A DNA stretch of 64,000 nucleotides from Seiridium cupressi (taxonomy: Eukaryota > Ascomycota > Sordariomycetes > Amphisphaeriales > Sporocadaceae), in contig JARVKI010000029.1 in assembly GCA_036674765.1 (NCBI GenBank), positions 368,397 to 432,396 on the forward strand, given 5' to 3'. The first letter of the stretch is position 1. Each line of letters starts with the position of its first letter. Shown here in pieces: positions 24,475 through 36,659 of this stretch. The notes below the pieces were generated by a model. It searched no databases. It had not been told where the DNA came from and saw only the letters and a program-made list of their open reading frames with translations. A program made the translations under genes and the position numbers.

Positions 24475-24484
24475 ATATATATAT
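24475..24484 (+). promoter_or_regulatory. TA-repeat, TATA-like element
   Basis: ATATATATAT tract about 215 nt upstream of the 24701 ATG; possible TATA element with a long leader. Confidence 0.3.
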
Positions 24485-24700
24485 CCAAGTTGTTCCTTGA
24501 CTTTCGGGTATCTTCTTTCTCGTACCATCACACAATATACACCCATCCAATGATAGAGTCCTCGTCACATCATACGGCCCTTTGAACAAACTCCTCCTCA
24601 TACAGCTATTCAAAAAACTCTATACATCCTCCCTTGGTCGTCTATGAAAAACACAATCACATCAACCAGCACGCAGGACAAACCCACACATACAGCCACA

Positions 24701-24934
24701 ATGTCTCACTCATCATCGGTATATGCCTCCTCCGTCTATTCAAACTCTACTACGTCCTCCATCGACGAGCAAAAGAGCAGTCCTTCCTCGAGCCCTACGA
24801 AGCGCTCCTTCGGCAAGAAAGTCAAGAGCGTCCTGTCGAGCATCGGCGAAGACCCTACGGCGCGATACAACCGTATACACGGTCTAGAAACGAAGCCAGT
24901 GTACTACCCTTCTTTCCAACCGTCAAAAATCTGA
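24701..24934 (+). CDS. Small Ser-rich basic protein (hypothetical)
   Basis: Intronless frame of 77 residues. The N-terminal half is Ser/Thr/Tyr-rich (SSVYASSVYSNSTTSSIDE). The second half is basic and looks non-random (KRSFGKKVKSVLSSIGEDPT, then ARYNRIHG), the pattern of small stress-linked fungal proteins that are conserved but uncharacterised. An upstream in-frame ATG at 24644 would add 19 residues. ATG 24701 is preferred because it follows a purine-rich CACA context and the extension is Thr-rich leader-like sequence. No membrane segment or signal peptide. Function unknown. Confidence 0.5.
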   Translation: MSHSSSVYASSVYSNSTTSSIDEQKSSPSSSPTKRSFGKKVKSVLSSIGEDPTARYNRIHGLETKPVYYPSFQPSKI

Positions 24935-26746
24935 AAATGCTGGAATGGAACATCTTCGCCGAATACACTTGCGCTTGCCTCCTATGTCTGGGTATAAAGC
25001 TTGGGCAGCCGGAGCCATAAGGCCCTCCAAGGGTCTGGCGCCGGCCTCTCTCGTTTCCACTGTACACTTCATCGCTGCTGCCGACATTGCAGCAGGTGAA
25101 CTTGCTGAGGCGTTCGGAGTTGATACCTAGGGATGGGTTTCACTAGTAACAGACCACGGAGACTTTCCGATAGCTTGGGTGGCTTCCATAAGCCCTTATT
25201 TCTGACGCACTCGTTTAACCAAACGACGAGACGATGACATAACGCGGCTGACGGATTTTGGCGTAGAAACATCTGGCCCTCAATTACAATATACTCTATA
25301 TATATGCACGAATTGGGGGCTATACGTAAAAGGTGGATGGGCTTGGAGGCTGGTCAGGAGCAACTGAACTGTCTGTAGTCGGTACCAGCAAAGAGGCTAC
25401 AAGATCAGGGTTCTAGGACTCGTTTGATTTTGTGCTACTTCGATACCATTTTGGATATTTATATCTGGATTTACTTATAACTTCATTCAATTTCAACCCT
25501 TCCCGCGTTGGGAGCGCAACAATATGTGAACATAGCCTTCCCTTCCATTCGGGTAAACTAGTACTTGTTCTTTTTCGTCGCATGGACATCCCGGAACACG
25601 TCGAAGATTCTTCAATTGAACTTGCCTTCACCGCTTATGACAGTGCTTACTTGTGCAAGTATCAGAGCGCCAGACAGAGATAACTATGCAGCCAGAGAAC
25701 CACAAATCATATGAGGCACGGCCAGGTCGTTCTCTACAGATCGCCTTGGGGCGTTCCACGATTGGATTAGGATGGTGATTGGCATGGGCAGCTGGTAGTC
25801 TATCTATTTATCGAACAGGACGACTTGAGCGGCGAATTTAAGCACGTCTTCTGTCGGTGCAAGGACTCACTTGATGATTTCGTCAATTTTCTCTTATACA
25901 TCTTGTTTCAAATGATCATATTGAATCGGCTCATTCGCATGAAAATGGTAAGATTGCATAATTACACCAGAAAAGATACGCCAAAGTAGAGGTGTCGCCT
26001 CTGGGCAAATGCTACTCCATTTTTGACATGAGAATGGCATATGAGGAGTACTGTATATACAGAAACAAAGTCTTCTGGCTCGTAATGTCGATTCGATGCA
26101 AGTTTGGCGGCTGAGAGTTTGGCCAGACTCGACACCCGACTAGGCTGAGCACTCAATTCTTGGACTGGGCACGCATCTATGATATATAAGTGAATTCGAA
26201 TGAGCGCTGCATCAACACATGTCCCTAGGCTGCCAAGAAGTCTCGATTGGTTTTGGCTGAAGCCCTACGACAAGCAGCTATATACATTGGAGGCTGTTCC
26301 AAATCTGGGAATCGCTCATGGATATGAGTCTCCGGAAGACGAAATGTTCTGACGACTTTTTCACCAGACTATGTTCGTGTTTATTCTATGTCCATGATGA
26401 TGGTTTGTTTGTAATGGGCAGATCCACGTGATGTGGAGTCTTCCCTTTTTTTTTTTTCCCCCCCCTTCGGGGGCAATCGCCGGCCCCCAGCTTTCTCCAA
26501 TTCTCGGCAACTTGAGCTCGCGAGAGATCCCGACGAGCAGCGACGGGGCCCCCAATCAGCCAATCACAGGCCTTGTGAACCAAAGCACCAGCTCGGTCCA
26601 ATTCTTTCGACGGATCATACACTCTGAGTGTCAATTCCATCCCCAAGCGGAACTTGCAGGACAAGAGCCTCAAACCACACGCCCTGCCGCATCTCCTCTC
26701 ACTCTTTGTTTCCTTGGGCTCCTGTTCTGTACTACCGTAATCCGAG
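24935..26746. other. Intergenic region upstream of SDH1
   Basis: No supported gene. A T12 run followed by C8 at 26446-26465 and further pyrimidine-rich sequence lie 280-300 nt before the SDH1 start and may be promoter elements. Confidence 0.5.
26446..26465 (+). promoter_or_regulatory. Pyrimidine tract in SDH1 upstream region
   Basis: Twelve T then eight C about 280-300 nt before the SDH1 ATG. Pyrimidine tracts are frequent in promoters of strongly expressed fungal genes; role here is inferred. Confidence 0.3.
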
Positions 26747-29042
26747 ATGGCATCCTCAATGGCTATGAGGAGACTGGCCACCGGCTCAGCCGTGAGTCTT
26801 CCCGTCCCTCGACCTCCCTTCGCAAAAGCCTCGGCTATGCCCAGGTCGTATCAATAGCCAATGCGATGGCTAACACGACGTGTGACGCAGTTCTCTCGCA
26901 CCGCGAAGTGTCAAGCGAGGACGTTCTCTTCGACGCGTCCAGTCTGTACGTTCCCTGGCGCCTCTCGGATCCGTCGGTCTTGACATCCTCCTAACCGCAC
27001 GTGTTAATAGCTCGCATCTTCGCAAACCAGCCCCTACGAGCAAAGGAGGCGTCGGTGCACGTTAGCAGCAAATATCCGGTCATTGTACGTCAGAATGCTC
27101 AAACCCCGAAGGCAACGGGATGGGCACTGGGCCTGGTTATTGACAAAGCGATTGACAGGACCACGAATACGATGCTCTCGTCGTCGGCGCCGGTGGTTCG
27201 GGTCTGCGAGCCGCTTTCGGTTTGGCAGAGGCCGGCTTCAACACAGCCTGTATATCGAAGCTCTTCCCGACCCGAAGTCACACAGTCGCTGCCCAGGGTG
27301 GTATCAATGCCGCGTTAGGAAATATGCACGAGGACGACTGGAGATGGCACATGTATGATACCGTCAAGGGTTCGGATTGGCTGGGTGACCAGGACGCCAT
27401 CCACTATATGACTCGAGAGGCTCCCGCTTCCATTATCGAATTAGAGAACTATGGCTGCCCTTTCTCGAGAACCGAGGATGGCAAGATGTGAGTGATCTTT
27501 CGTCCGGATTCGACCATGGCAACGGCTGCTAACTTTCCCTGACAGTTATCAACGAGCGTTTGGTGGTCAATCACAGAAGTATGGAAAGGGTGGTCAAGCA
27601 TACCGATGCTGTGCTGCTGCCGACCGAACCGGACACGCCTTGCTACACACCCTCTATGGTCAATCGCTACGACACAGCACCAACTACTTCATTGAGTTCT
27701 TCGCTCTCGACCTGATTATGGAAGATGGCGAGTGCCGCGGTGTGTTGGCCTACAACCAGGAAGACGGTACTCTTCACAGGTTCTTGGCACCCAACACTGT
27801 TTTGGCTACTGGCGGATACGGTCGTGCCTACTTCAGCTGCACGTCCGCACACACGTGTACTGGCGACGGTATGGCTATGGTTGCTCGTGCCGGTCTTCCC
27901 AACCAGGATCTGGAGTTCGTCCAGTTCCACCCGACTGGTATCTACGGAGCTGGTTGCTTGATCACGGAAGGCTCTCGTGGTGAGGGTGGCTACCTCCTCA
28001 ACTCGGAGGGTGAGCGATTCATGGAGCGTTATGCCCCAACCGCCAAGGATCTTGCCTCTCGTGACGTCGTTTCCCGATCAATGACTATGGAGATCCGCGA
28101 TGGCCGTGGTGTCGGACCCGAGAAGGACCACGTCTACCTGCAACTGAGCCACTTGCCTGCTGAGGTTCTTGCTGAGCGTCTGCCGGGTATCTCCGAGACT
28201 GCCGCCATCTTCGCCGGTGTCGATGTCCGCAAGCAGCCTATCCCCGTCCTGCCGACTGTCCACTACAACATGGGTGGTATTCCCACCAAGTACACGGGCG
28301 AGGTTTTGACCGTCGACGAGAGTGGTAACGACAAGGTCGTACCCGGTCTCTTCGCTTGTGGTGAAGCCGCCTGTGTCTCCGTCCACGGTGCCAACCGTCT
28401 CGGTGCCAACTCCCTCTTGGATCTGGTCGTCTTCGGTCGCGCTGTCTCGCACACTATTCGTGACAACTTCACGCCTGGCGCCAAGCCCAAGCCCATCTCT
28501 GCCGATGCTGGTGCCGAGTCTATCGAGGTCCTGGACCAGGTCCGCAACTCTAGCGGTCCCAAGAGCACGGCCGAGATCAGGCTGGCCATGCAAAAGACTA
28601 TGCAGAGGGATGTCAGCGTCTTCCGTACCCAGGAGTCGTTGGATGAGGGTGTCAAGAAGATCCACGAAGTCGACAATATGTTCCCCCAGGTCGGTATCAA
28701 GGACCGCAGCATGATCTGGAACTCGGATCTCGTCGAGACCCTCGAGTTGCGGAATCTGTTGACTTGCGCGTAAGTGTCGAATCCGTCATCTCCTCTTTGG
28801 GCATGTGCTGACAAAAATATAGTACTCAAACAACCATTGCTGCTGCTAACCGTAAGGAGTCTCGTGGTGCTCATGCCCGCGAGGATTACCCTGAGAGAGA
28901 CGACGAGAACTGGATGAAGCACTCCCTGACCTTCCAGAAGAAGCCCCAAGGCGAAGTCGAGCTCGGCTACAGACGTGTCATTGGCACGACACTCGACGAG
29001 AACGAATGCAAGGCCGTCCCTCCCTTCAAGCGTACTTACTAA
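26747..29042 (+). CDS. SDH1: Succinate dehydrogenase flavoprotein subunit, mitochondrial
   Basis: Catalytic FAD subunit of respiratory complex II. It oxidises succinate to fumarate in the mitochondrial matrix, linking the TCA cycle to ubiquinone. Six exons (26747-26791, 26891-26945, 27011-27084, 27159-27487, 27546-28769, 28823-29042) join to 648 residues, the usual fungal length. Residues 1 to about 45 are Arg/Ser-rich with no acidic residues ([15 protein letters not shown]), a mitochondrial presequence. The FAD-binding site is VVGAGGSGL (66-74); H99 in [11 protein letters not shown] is the covalent FAD attachment site. Substrate-site motifs include [36 protein letters not shown] and the C-terminal [14 protein letters not shown]. 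The four short 5' exons were placed by restoring the conserved [16 protein letters not shown] junction. No defects. Confidence 0.97.
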
Positions 29043-29829
29043 GCGAATGGAACTGGGATGGAGAGGTATTATACTTACGGGTGACTTGGCGGAGTTGTAA
29101 AAGATACCAGCTTCGGGCAATGGGAAATAGTGCAGACCAGGCCCAGAACCTTCGCGTTCTTGAGCAGAGATGAGCTTGGTACGTGTGGAAGCATTGGGGC
29201 GGCATGACTTGTGGTGTATCTAGTCCGGCGTGAGCTGCTAGGACTTGGATCTGTATCTTAGGCGCTCTCTGTTGCTTTGTTTATACAGAAGAATGCATTT
29301 GCGTTTGACCAGTTACACTTGATCGCGCTGTCTGAGCCTATCATCATAAGAGCCTTGACCACTCTCGCCGTGCATCAAATTTCAAGGAGTATAACAAATT
29401 ATGATATTTCTTGTACTTGGAATCTTGTTATACTCGTGCAGCAATCGTTCGGTCTTTGAAATACAATAGTAAAATTTTGAGGATGAGGGTCAGCTATTGA
29501 CAATCATGAACATAGTAAATATCCATGTCTTGTCAGTCTAGCTCTGCTCTCGAGAAAGGACCACGAAATAATTATGCGTTGCCATCCGTGACATCGAACG
29601 GCAGACAACTGCAGCCCCCAGCTCTGCCATGTCCAACAGGATATTACAATCCAGCCGAAGAATCCCTGACCGTTGAATGCAGCCAAAGCCCATCTTGTCC
29701 TCTATTAGGCCGCTTTTTCTAGACCGAGCCGGTCTATTAATCCTCACAAATATGCACGGTGCGTCTCTTTGCTCCCACCGACAGCCGCACGCCCACCAGC
29801 ATGAAATTATTAACACGCTGCGGCAGCAC
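29043..29829. other. Convergent intergenic region
   Basis: Lies between the 3' ends of SDH1 (plus) and the PX/PXB gene (minus). No gene seen; AT-rich around 29380-29520, as expected for 3' untranslated and polyadenylation sequence. Confidence 0.5.
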
Positions 29830-32800
29830 TTAGTTTGCCAAGACCTCCCTCAGCATCTCCAAGAAGTTGTCCTTCAGTGCGTATACCTCAGTGACAACCG
29901 GCTTAATCGGCTCACCCGCGCTACGCCTCAGCCGATCTTGACGCTTAGCCCTCCTTCGACGCTCGGCCTCGATGGGGTCAAGCTCGTCCTGAATTTCCTC
30001 CTCCTCCTCCTCTTCGGACTCGTCATCGTACGCCATATCTTGGAAATCCATATCATTGAACCCAAAGTCACTGCTCTTGAAGCCCGATACGCCAGGGAGC
30101 GGGTTGTCCATGTTGGCGTTACCTTCAGCCGCCATCTTTTGCCTGGTCTTGTCCTGGTGCCACTTCTTGCGGGCCTCCTGCCAAGAGATGAGCTGGTTGA
30201 TCTCAGCAATAGCCTTCTCTTTGTCCAAGATACCAGCACCAACCCCACCCTCGAAAAGCGCGTTGATATCGAGTGCACCACCGGCAGGGCCCTGCCGCAA
30301 GAACTCCAGAATACCCTCAACCCAACCCATGAGCTGCGTGAAGAGGCCGTTGTCGTGGGTGTGGACTTCATGCACAAACTTGTAGAAATTGTGCTCATGA
30401 CGTGCGCACAGATCAATGAAAGCCTGTACTGTCTGGTTAGGGTCGGCTGAAACGTCCTCTTCCCGGCATTTCTCGACGACCTGTTTGCGCATTAGCATTG
30501 GCCGGGCTGTAAGGTGTCTTCTCCAATTTCTTACCTGGATCATATCGTCAAAGAATGCTGAAAAATCGGTGATGCTGTTATAAACATTGGCGGACTTGTA
30601 GACCCGAACGAGCGGTTCGTAGAAGATGGTGAAGAGATCTCTCAGCAGCTGCAGCGTGACAGGTTCCTCGATCATGTGAAGCATCATCTGCTTGTCACGC
30701 TGTCTGATCAACAGTTTTAGCAACTGCTTCAAGTACGAGAAAAGCTGAGCGCCCTGCTTGAATTCCTCGTCAACGTTCTCCACGGCATTGTTGAAAGCAA
30801 CATAGGCATTGTATAGCCTCTGCACCTGCGAAGAAACTAGCGGTGGTTCTATCAGCTCGGAACGTAGAATAGCGACGATGATGTCGATGTCGTCAGCTGC
30901 AGCTTCCTCTCGAATCGCCACCTTGATGGGCTCATCCGAATCGATGAAGGCCCTCATTTTGTTCACAAAGACATCGTCTCCAATCTTTCCAGCGACCGCA
31001 TCAATGTTCTTTTGAAATGTACGGATGCCGTCGTTTAGCGCTGCTGAAAAGACCCTCTGCATCAACGAGCGGGATCCAAACGGTTGTGCAAGAAACAAGT
31101 CGAGGACTCCAGCCATCACGGCAGCCGGGTTTGCCAACCGAATGACATTCTTCAGCACGGTGTAGGGGATGAGCGAGTGAATTCTTTTTGCTTGAGCAAA
31201 TAGCTCTGGCGAGTTATCCTCGGCCAGGAAGAGATGGTAGACGGTCGCGGCCACCTCGATGCGCAGCCATTCAGCAAATTTCCGATATTGCATGCTCAAA
31301 TCCTGGATAGTCTCCTTCTCTTTGATTTCCTGGAAGAGCTTGGTGAGGCCATTGCGTTCCACAATATCTTGTCGAAATTGCTCCATGTAAACGTCCAGTT
31401 CCGCGGCTCGTTTTCTGGCGATTTCGTAGAATTGCTTCTGCTCTTCGATCCGCTTCTCGTCCACAGCTTTGCGACGCATTATGTCCTCCACATCGTCATC
31501 CGTCGGCGTGATGGGAGCTTGAGTCAAGAACTCTTGCATTGCTTTGGTCTGCACAATCTGCTCGTTTTGCAAGAGGTACCTTAGGAATGCCCTCAGTGAG
31601 ATTCGCTGACCTTCACGCCACAAGAGCGTAGTCTTACTTATATCAGTACAAACATACCGAGGGGAGCCTTGTTGATTCCAACTTACATCAAGTCGTGGAC
31701 TGGGTGGGACTGGGCTTTTGAGTCCATCTGTACTTGGCCGCGGAGAAGCATTCCTCGAAGACGTTGTTGATAGATCTCGACGATGCCCGCGGACCGTCAA
31801 GTTTTTCATAGATTCCCTCAAGCCGCCCGCTTCAGCAGGAGGCATGGTGGACATGCTGCTGACTGAAGATGCATCAGACTCGTCCCCGTCGCCGCCCGAT
31901 CGGCCGAAGAGCCCGGTTGCAGTAGTATTGGATTTGTTCTTCTTGGGCAACGGCGGTAATACCTTCCCTGGAAGCTCTATCTTCAGTTGCTTGTGCAGTC
32001 GTGCAAAATCTCCATATCGGCGTCCCAGAAAATGCTCAAGTTCGCCCTTTCTCTTCACGCGCAAGATGAACTCCTGTCAAGCGGCATTAGTAGATGTCCC
32101 CAGTGAGCACTCTGTTTCCCACATACTGCATGTTTGTGTGATCGTATCCTCTTTTTGACTGTTGTCAATCGAACACCAGCAACGTTGACGTCCCAGCCGT
32201 TCACGTAGTTGCCCTCAGGCAGAGTATGGAGCACGCCAGTGTCGATCGCATTCGCATCGACTATTTCCAACTCGGCAAACCTTATACGCTCCTCAAACCC
32301 GGAGGCTGTCCTGATACCCGACACCATCATGAGCTCGACCATCTTGCGACATTTTATAGCCAGTTTCCGCCGTTTTGTTTCTTCTAGTCGGTCTTCGGAC
32401 GAGGAGATGCTCTTGCTAGCAAACGACTCCAGGAACTATGCGCGAGAGATTTCGTTAGTGTTTGGGCGCAGCGACTACTGCTGTCAGATGCAACATACCA
32501 CCTGCAACTTGTCCTGCCAGAACTCCTTCTCCTTTGCCTTGTCCAAGAAGGGGAACTCGCGCACATGGTGTACGAATATGTATCGCAAGATGGGTAATTC
32601 TGAGTCTAGGGGGGAGACTTCGCCATATTCAGACCTGAAGGGAGCGCCGAATCTTCGAAGGGCGGTAGGCGAGTTGAGCTCGGAAATCTCCCAGTTCGCT
32701 TGTTCAGAGATGAGCTCTCGTTTGAGGTCTGTAAGCAGGGAAGGAGAAAGAGAGTTAGCAGGAGGCTCTTGGCTTTTCTTTTAACAAATCCGTCTTTGTA

Positions 32801-32948
32801 TCAGCTTACAGTGCTCTTGTTTGCCCGTCAACGTTTGGCCCGGGGGCGGTATGGACTGGGTGCTCTTGGTGCGTATGGGATTGGCTGGAACCGGAGCATC
32901 TTGTGCTGTATTCGGCTGCAAAGGAGGATTGGCAGCCGCCGAGGTCAT
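29830..32948 (-). CDS. Fungal PX-domain protein with PXB and DUF3818-like regions
   Basis: Peripheral membrane protein that should bind phosphoinositides through its PX domain; related in layout to yeast Ypr097w. Six exons on minus (32948-32810, 32728-32502, 32435-32127, 32073-31687, 31632-30535, 30480-29830) join to 936 residues. After a Pro-rich start, residues about 47-185 form the PX-associated (PXB) helical region (KRELISEQANWEISELNSPT). The PX domain covers about 187-260 (VKKRIRSHKHAEFILRVKR, LGRRYGDFARLHKQL, PPLPKKNK), with the RRYGDF basic motif for lipid headgroups. A Ser-rich linker follows, then a long helical C-terminal half resembling DUF3818 (ITDFSAFFDDMIQ, ADPNQTVQAFIDLCARHEHN) and an acidic stretch. 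Introns 4 and 5 are each 54 nt, in frame and without stops, so an unspliced reading is also open. The start is the first ATG upstream. Confidence 0.9.
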
Positions 32949-34437
32949 GATTCCGTATGGCTGAGACGGCCCAGTTCTCCCCCAAGCAGTAAAAAGTGGT
33001 TGCGAGAAAGAAGCAAGCGGTTTGCCAGTGGCTTTGGTGTGACGTCTCCAAGGTCTTATTGCTACTAAATAGGTACTCTAGATGGCGGGGTATGCGATAG
33101 CTCCAAGGGCGCGAACAGGATCGAGAGACAATGTAGGTACCTAAGCAGCCAAGAATAAAGTAGAAAGGCCAGGAGGGAGGGAAGTCTTGGACGAGAGTGG
33201 CTAACAGACTAACCTAGGTCGGTACAGTCATGCTTAGCGACTGGGTTTTGACTCAAGGATGCAAATAATGTTGGCATCTGCTCTGGCGACTACCACATGG
33301 TGATTCCAGTGCCAGCTATGCCAATGCCAATGCCAATGCCGATGCCGTCCACCCGCCAGAAGCTGCGCCCGCCTGCCCAACGCCAGCATGGATGGACTGA
33401 ATTGCGCAGCACAGTGCTGAGTGACTGGCAAGGGCTAGTCTAGCGCCTACATAGCCTGGAGTGCATGCCGTAATGCCGTTTCTTGCGCATTGCATCTCCT
33501 TGGCTGCTGGCCATGGCGCCTAGCTCACCTGTATCTTCTGGGCTGCATCAACATAAAAACTCCAGACCTGGTGACTAGACATTGTCTGATATCAGTCATG
33601 GCGTTGTGATTCGATTTTGATCCGTGCAAGGTGCCTGGCAGACGTTTTGGAGGGGCAGCTGAGCAGGAACATGACGTCGAAAGCTGAAACAAGCAAGCGA
33701 CTGCCCGACTGGGTCCCGGCAAGCCATGCCAAGTCTTGGGTATGGGTAAGGCGAGACTAAACTGCTTTCCGTCGTCGAGTTACACACAGGGCATACGCGT
33801 CTCTGCGGCCCAGACCCCATTCTGACCTTCGCGATTGTCTACATATCTACAGTTCTGCCCATGGCTGGGGTTGAAGCGCAGAGCGGGAAACCCAAGAATG
33901 AATGTCGCGGGATATTACTGTCACCAAATAATAATAATATGGAACACTGCAGGTCAATGTGGGATTGACAGCCTATGATGAATGAATAAGCTCATCTGTT
34001 GTTGGCAATGCAGTCGAGCAAGTATTGACGAGTGACTCCCGTGATCTTGCGTCGTGATGATAAAACTGCCCATAGTGCATGCCCGCAAGTACATTATCAG
34101 AGCATACGTAGTAGGTCTGGCTTACAGTCAGCAGCAAGCGACCAAATCTGCGAAGCCACGGATAAGGTTTGCCGTATATTGTCAAACAACCTAGAGTAGC
34201 TGAAATGTGAGCCGAGGACTTGGTCAGAAATGACCGCCTTGCCGAGATTCCGTCTAAGCGGCCCGGGGCAACACGGAAATAAAACCATAATCTAACGCCT
34301 GGGTATAATGCTGCTATCTATCTTGCCATAAGCCGAATGCAGAAGAAGAAAGACGGAGAGGGAAAGAAGAAGAAAAGAAATAAATAAGAATGAGGGTAAT
34401 AAGAAAGGAAAACGTCTTGTGTGGGGTTTGCTATAAC
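32949..34437. other. Intergenic region, 1.5 kb
   Basis: No supported gene. It includes a hexanucleotide repeat at 33318-33346 and the PX/PXB promoter. Confidence 0.5.
33318..33346. repeat. ATGCCA hexamer microsatellite
   Basis: Four to five imperfect copies of ATGCCA/ATGCCG in tandem. Confidence 0.8.
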
Positions 34438-35541
34438 TCATAGTTCGTCCAATGCACGAAGAGCCTCTTCTTCACCCGCACCCTCAGCTCCTCTGGATTG
34501 GTTCAATGCTGCTCTGATATCTTGGCTTAGATGTTCCGATATCCTGCTGCCGTTTATGAGTTCGTCGCTGTACGATATGCCAGAGCTGTTACTCGACATC
34601 ATTTCGGTAATTTTGTCCTTCATCGTGCCCACTTCCAGTGAAGCATATTGTGCTCCAAGGTACAACAGGAGCATGACCATGACCAACGTCGAAGTGATGA
34701 TCCACAAGACTTTCAGGCGCCTTCGTGTCCTCTCTTGCCATTCGCGATCTGCTCTTTCCCAGCTCTCTACACGCTCGCGGACTATATCCACACGCTCGCT
34801 AAGCTGCTGCACTTTCTGTCGCCCTGTATATATGCGACTCTGTAAGTTCTCAATGTGCTTCTGCTGTTCGTCGAATTGGCCAAAGGCATCTAGCTGCGAC
34901 TCGATCTCAGTGACCAGGGCCTTGGAGCCGGTCTTGAAAGTTTCGTTCGTCTCGAGCGACATGGTTGCCAGTTCTTTGATTCCAACGACCGTGCTTTGCA
35001 GCGTACTGAGCTTCTCTAAAACAGCGTAATAGGCATCGTCTAGTCGTCTCGTAGTCGCTAGCGAGAATGTACTCAACTCCAACAGGGATTTCCTCAGACC
35101 ACTGAAATGCTGGTTAGTTCGATCTTATTGATGACGGTAGTCAGTGGCGTACTTGGTCCTTTGGGCAGCCTGCTCCCTTTGCACCTGTCGTTGTTGCTCT
35201 ATACTGGTAACTGTATCATTTGGAGCCACTGTGCTCGAGTCTTCTGGGCCTGACGGCAGCATGCTTGTTCTGCGGCTTTGCTCGGCGCTGCTTAGAAGGT
35301 AGGGTGTCAAATCCTCGGAGCGAGGAAGGTCAAGAGAGCCACGCGCTGGCATCTGGAGATACGGGGTAGCAGATTGGGGCGTTCGGTCGGAATTACGATC
35401 CTGGTGTCGGCGTTGTAGCAGGTGATGGCCGTGATGACGATGCAGCTTGGAGGTGTTCATCTCCGTGATGGAGCGGCTTATCTGATGTCGAGGCCGCTGC
35501 GGGTAAGCTGACCGGGTGGAATCGCCGCCATGGTCGGCCAT
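34438..35541 (-). CDS. Coiled-coil single-pass membrane protein (hypothetical)
   Basis: Exons 35541-35153 and 35101-34438 join to 350 residues. The N-terminal 130 residues are hydrophilic, His/Arg/Ser/Gln-rich and probably disordered. Residues about 131-260 form a long amphipathic helix with heptad-like spacing (QKHIENLQSRIYTGRQKVQQ), ending in a very charged segment (ERADREWQERTRRR). One transmembrane helix follows at about 261-282 (LKVLWIITSTLVMVMLLLYL), then a 65-residue polar tail with NxS/T sequons. The layout suggests a tail-proximal anchored tether or scaffold of the nuclear envelope/ER type; no specific family is recognised and a SNARE motif is not evident. A good donor (GAAG|GTACGT, near 35690) and a CAG just before the ATG hint at a 5' UTR intron. 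Confidence 0.75.
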
Positions 35542-36202
35542 TGTCTGTGCCTGTACTCGGGCGTGAGCGTTGGGATAATTGGTACACAGTATAGCCTGGT
35601 GGCGTGAGGCTGGCGGAAGATGGGTTCCATGTCAAAGGGTGAAAGCTCCCCACTCCATTGAGACCTTGGAGGTCTGGTCTTGGAGGACGTACCTTCGTTA
35701 AAGCAGTTAGCGCGTTTGCGGCTTAGTGTCACATGTCAAGAGTGAAGCGTCCCATAAGCAGTCAACTCAAAGTAGGTACTTCTAAAAGTACCCAAAGTCT
35801 TGTTTTACAGGCTCTAGGCGTGTCATGCAACTTGAACGTGCTAACTGAGCATTAGTTGCCAGGCTTTCGGCAGAATCCACAACCTGTATTCCACCACCGC
35901 CATTTCGAGGATTTCATCCATGTCCGTCCTACTCCACATCGGAGGCTACAACCGTTGCTGAGAGCCTAATCGCCATGAGAATCGTACATAAAATTCAATG
36001 GCACATCCTTGCTGACGTCCAATGTGAGATATTCAGTCTCGGACCCTATGGCACGTCATGCGCCTTGTGCGTTGGTCGTGGTGCCATTTTGAGGCTCAAG
36101 CCGGTGGCAGATTGGCGGCAGGTTGACTCTAGTATTTGTAGTCCTCGAATTGCTTCCGTATCTCGATCGAATAGTTCATCTATGCAACAGGCTTTTCTTT
36201 GC
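35542..36202. other. Intergenic region upstream of the coiled-coil gene, downstream of CGR1
   Basis: Contains a possible 5' leader intron of the coiled-coil gene (donor near 35690, acceptor just before 35544) and the 3' end of CGR1. Nothing else is seen. Confidence 0.4.
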
Positions 36203-36659
36203 TCACGAGTTGAGAAGCTTGTTGCGCTTCTCTTTCCTCTTCAGCCGCTCAACTCGCTTCTTGTGCATCTTCTCTGCCAGCTTCGCATACCGCTCACGCT
36301 CCTCTTTCGCGGCTCGCTTGTCCTTGATGGCTTGCACCCGATGCTACAAGGACTGTCAGTATGATGATACCTCACCTTGTCAGATAGGATGCCAATGGAG
36401 GGTGGCACTGACCTTGCGCTCTTCCTCCTTTTCCTCCTTCATCTCCTTCTCTTTCGCCTTCATAGCTGCCGTCGCTGTTCGCTCTTGCACTCGCTTCTCA
36501 TACGACTTCAACCCAGAACTCGGCCGGAATGCCTTTCGTGGAGCATGCCACTGTTTGCCTATATCCCCGCTTAGCATCTGTCTTGCTGGTTCTGCTTGGG
36601 AGTAGCGTACCGTTCTTGCGCATGCCTTGAGGCTGCGCTGTCGTCGTCGCTGCTGACAT
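36203..36659 (-). CDS. CGR1: rRNA-processing protein Cgr1
   Basis: Small basic nucleolar protein needed for processing of pre-rRNA to the large-subunit rRNAs and for nucleolar integrity. Three exons on minus (36659-36611, 36558-36413, 36343-36203) join to 111 residues, the usual Cgr1 size. The family core is complete: [20 protein letters not shown], then [11 protein letters not shown], a Lys/Glu helix ([17 protein letters not shown]), [20 protein letters not shown], and the C-terminal block [17 protein letters not shown]. Intron 1 splits the Gly codon of the KNGKQW motif, a clear check of the splice sites. The start is the only in-frame ATG before the core. No defects. Confidence 0.95.

Larger units (their letters stand above)
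22250..24700. other. Intergenic region, 2.45 kb
   Basis: No supported gene. It holds an A-rich microsatellite at 22894-22926 and a 10-bp tandem duplication (ggcgaccata twice) at 24221-24240. Short frames on both strands look random. Confidence 0.5.

Noticed and set aside
28078..29120. Long antisense ORFs (195 and 285 codons) on minus across SDH1
   Set aside because: Shadows of the strongly biased SDH1 coding strand; no independent evidence.
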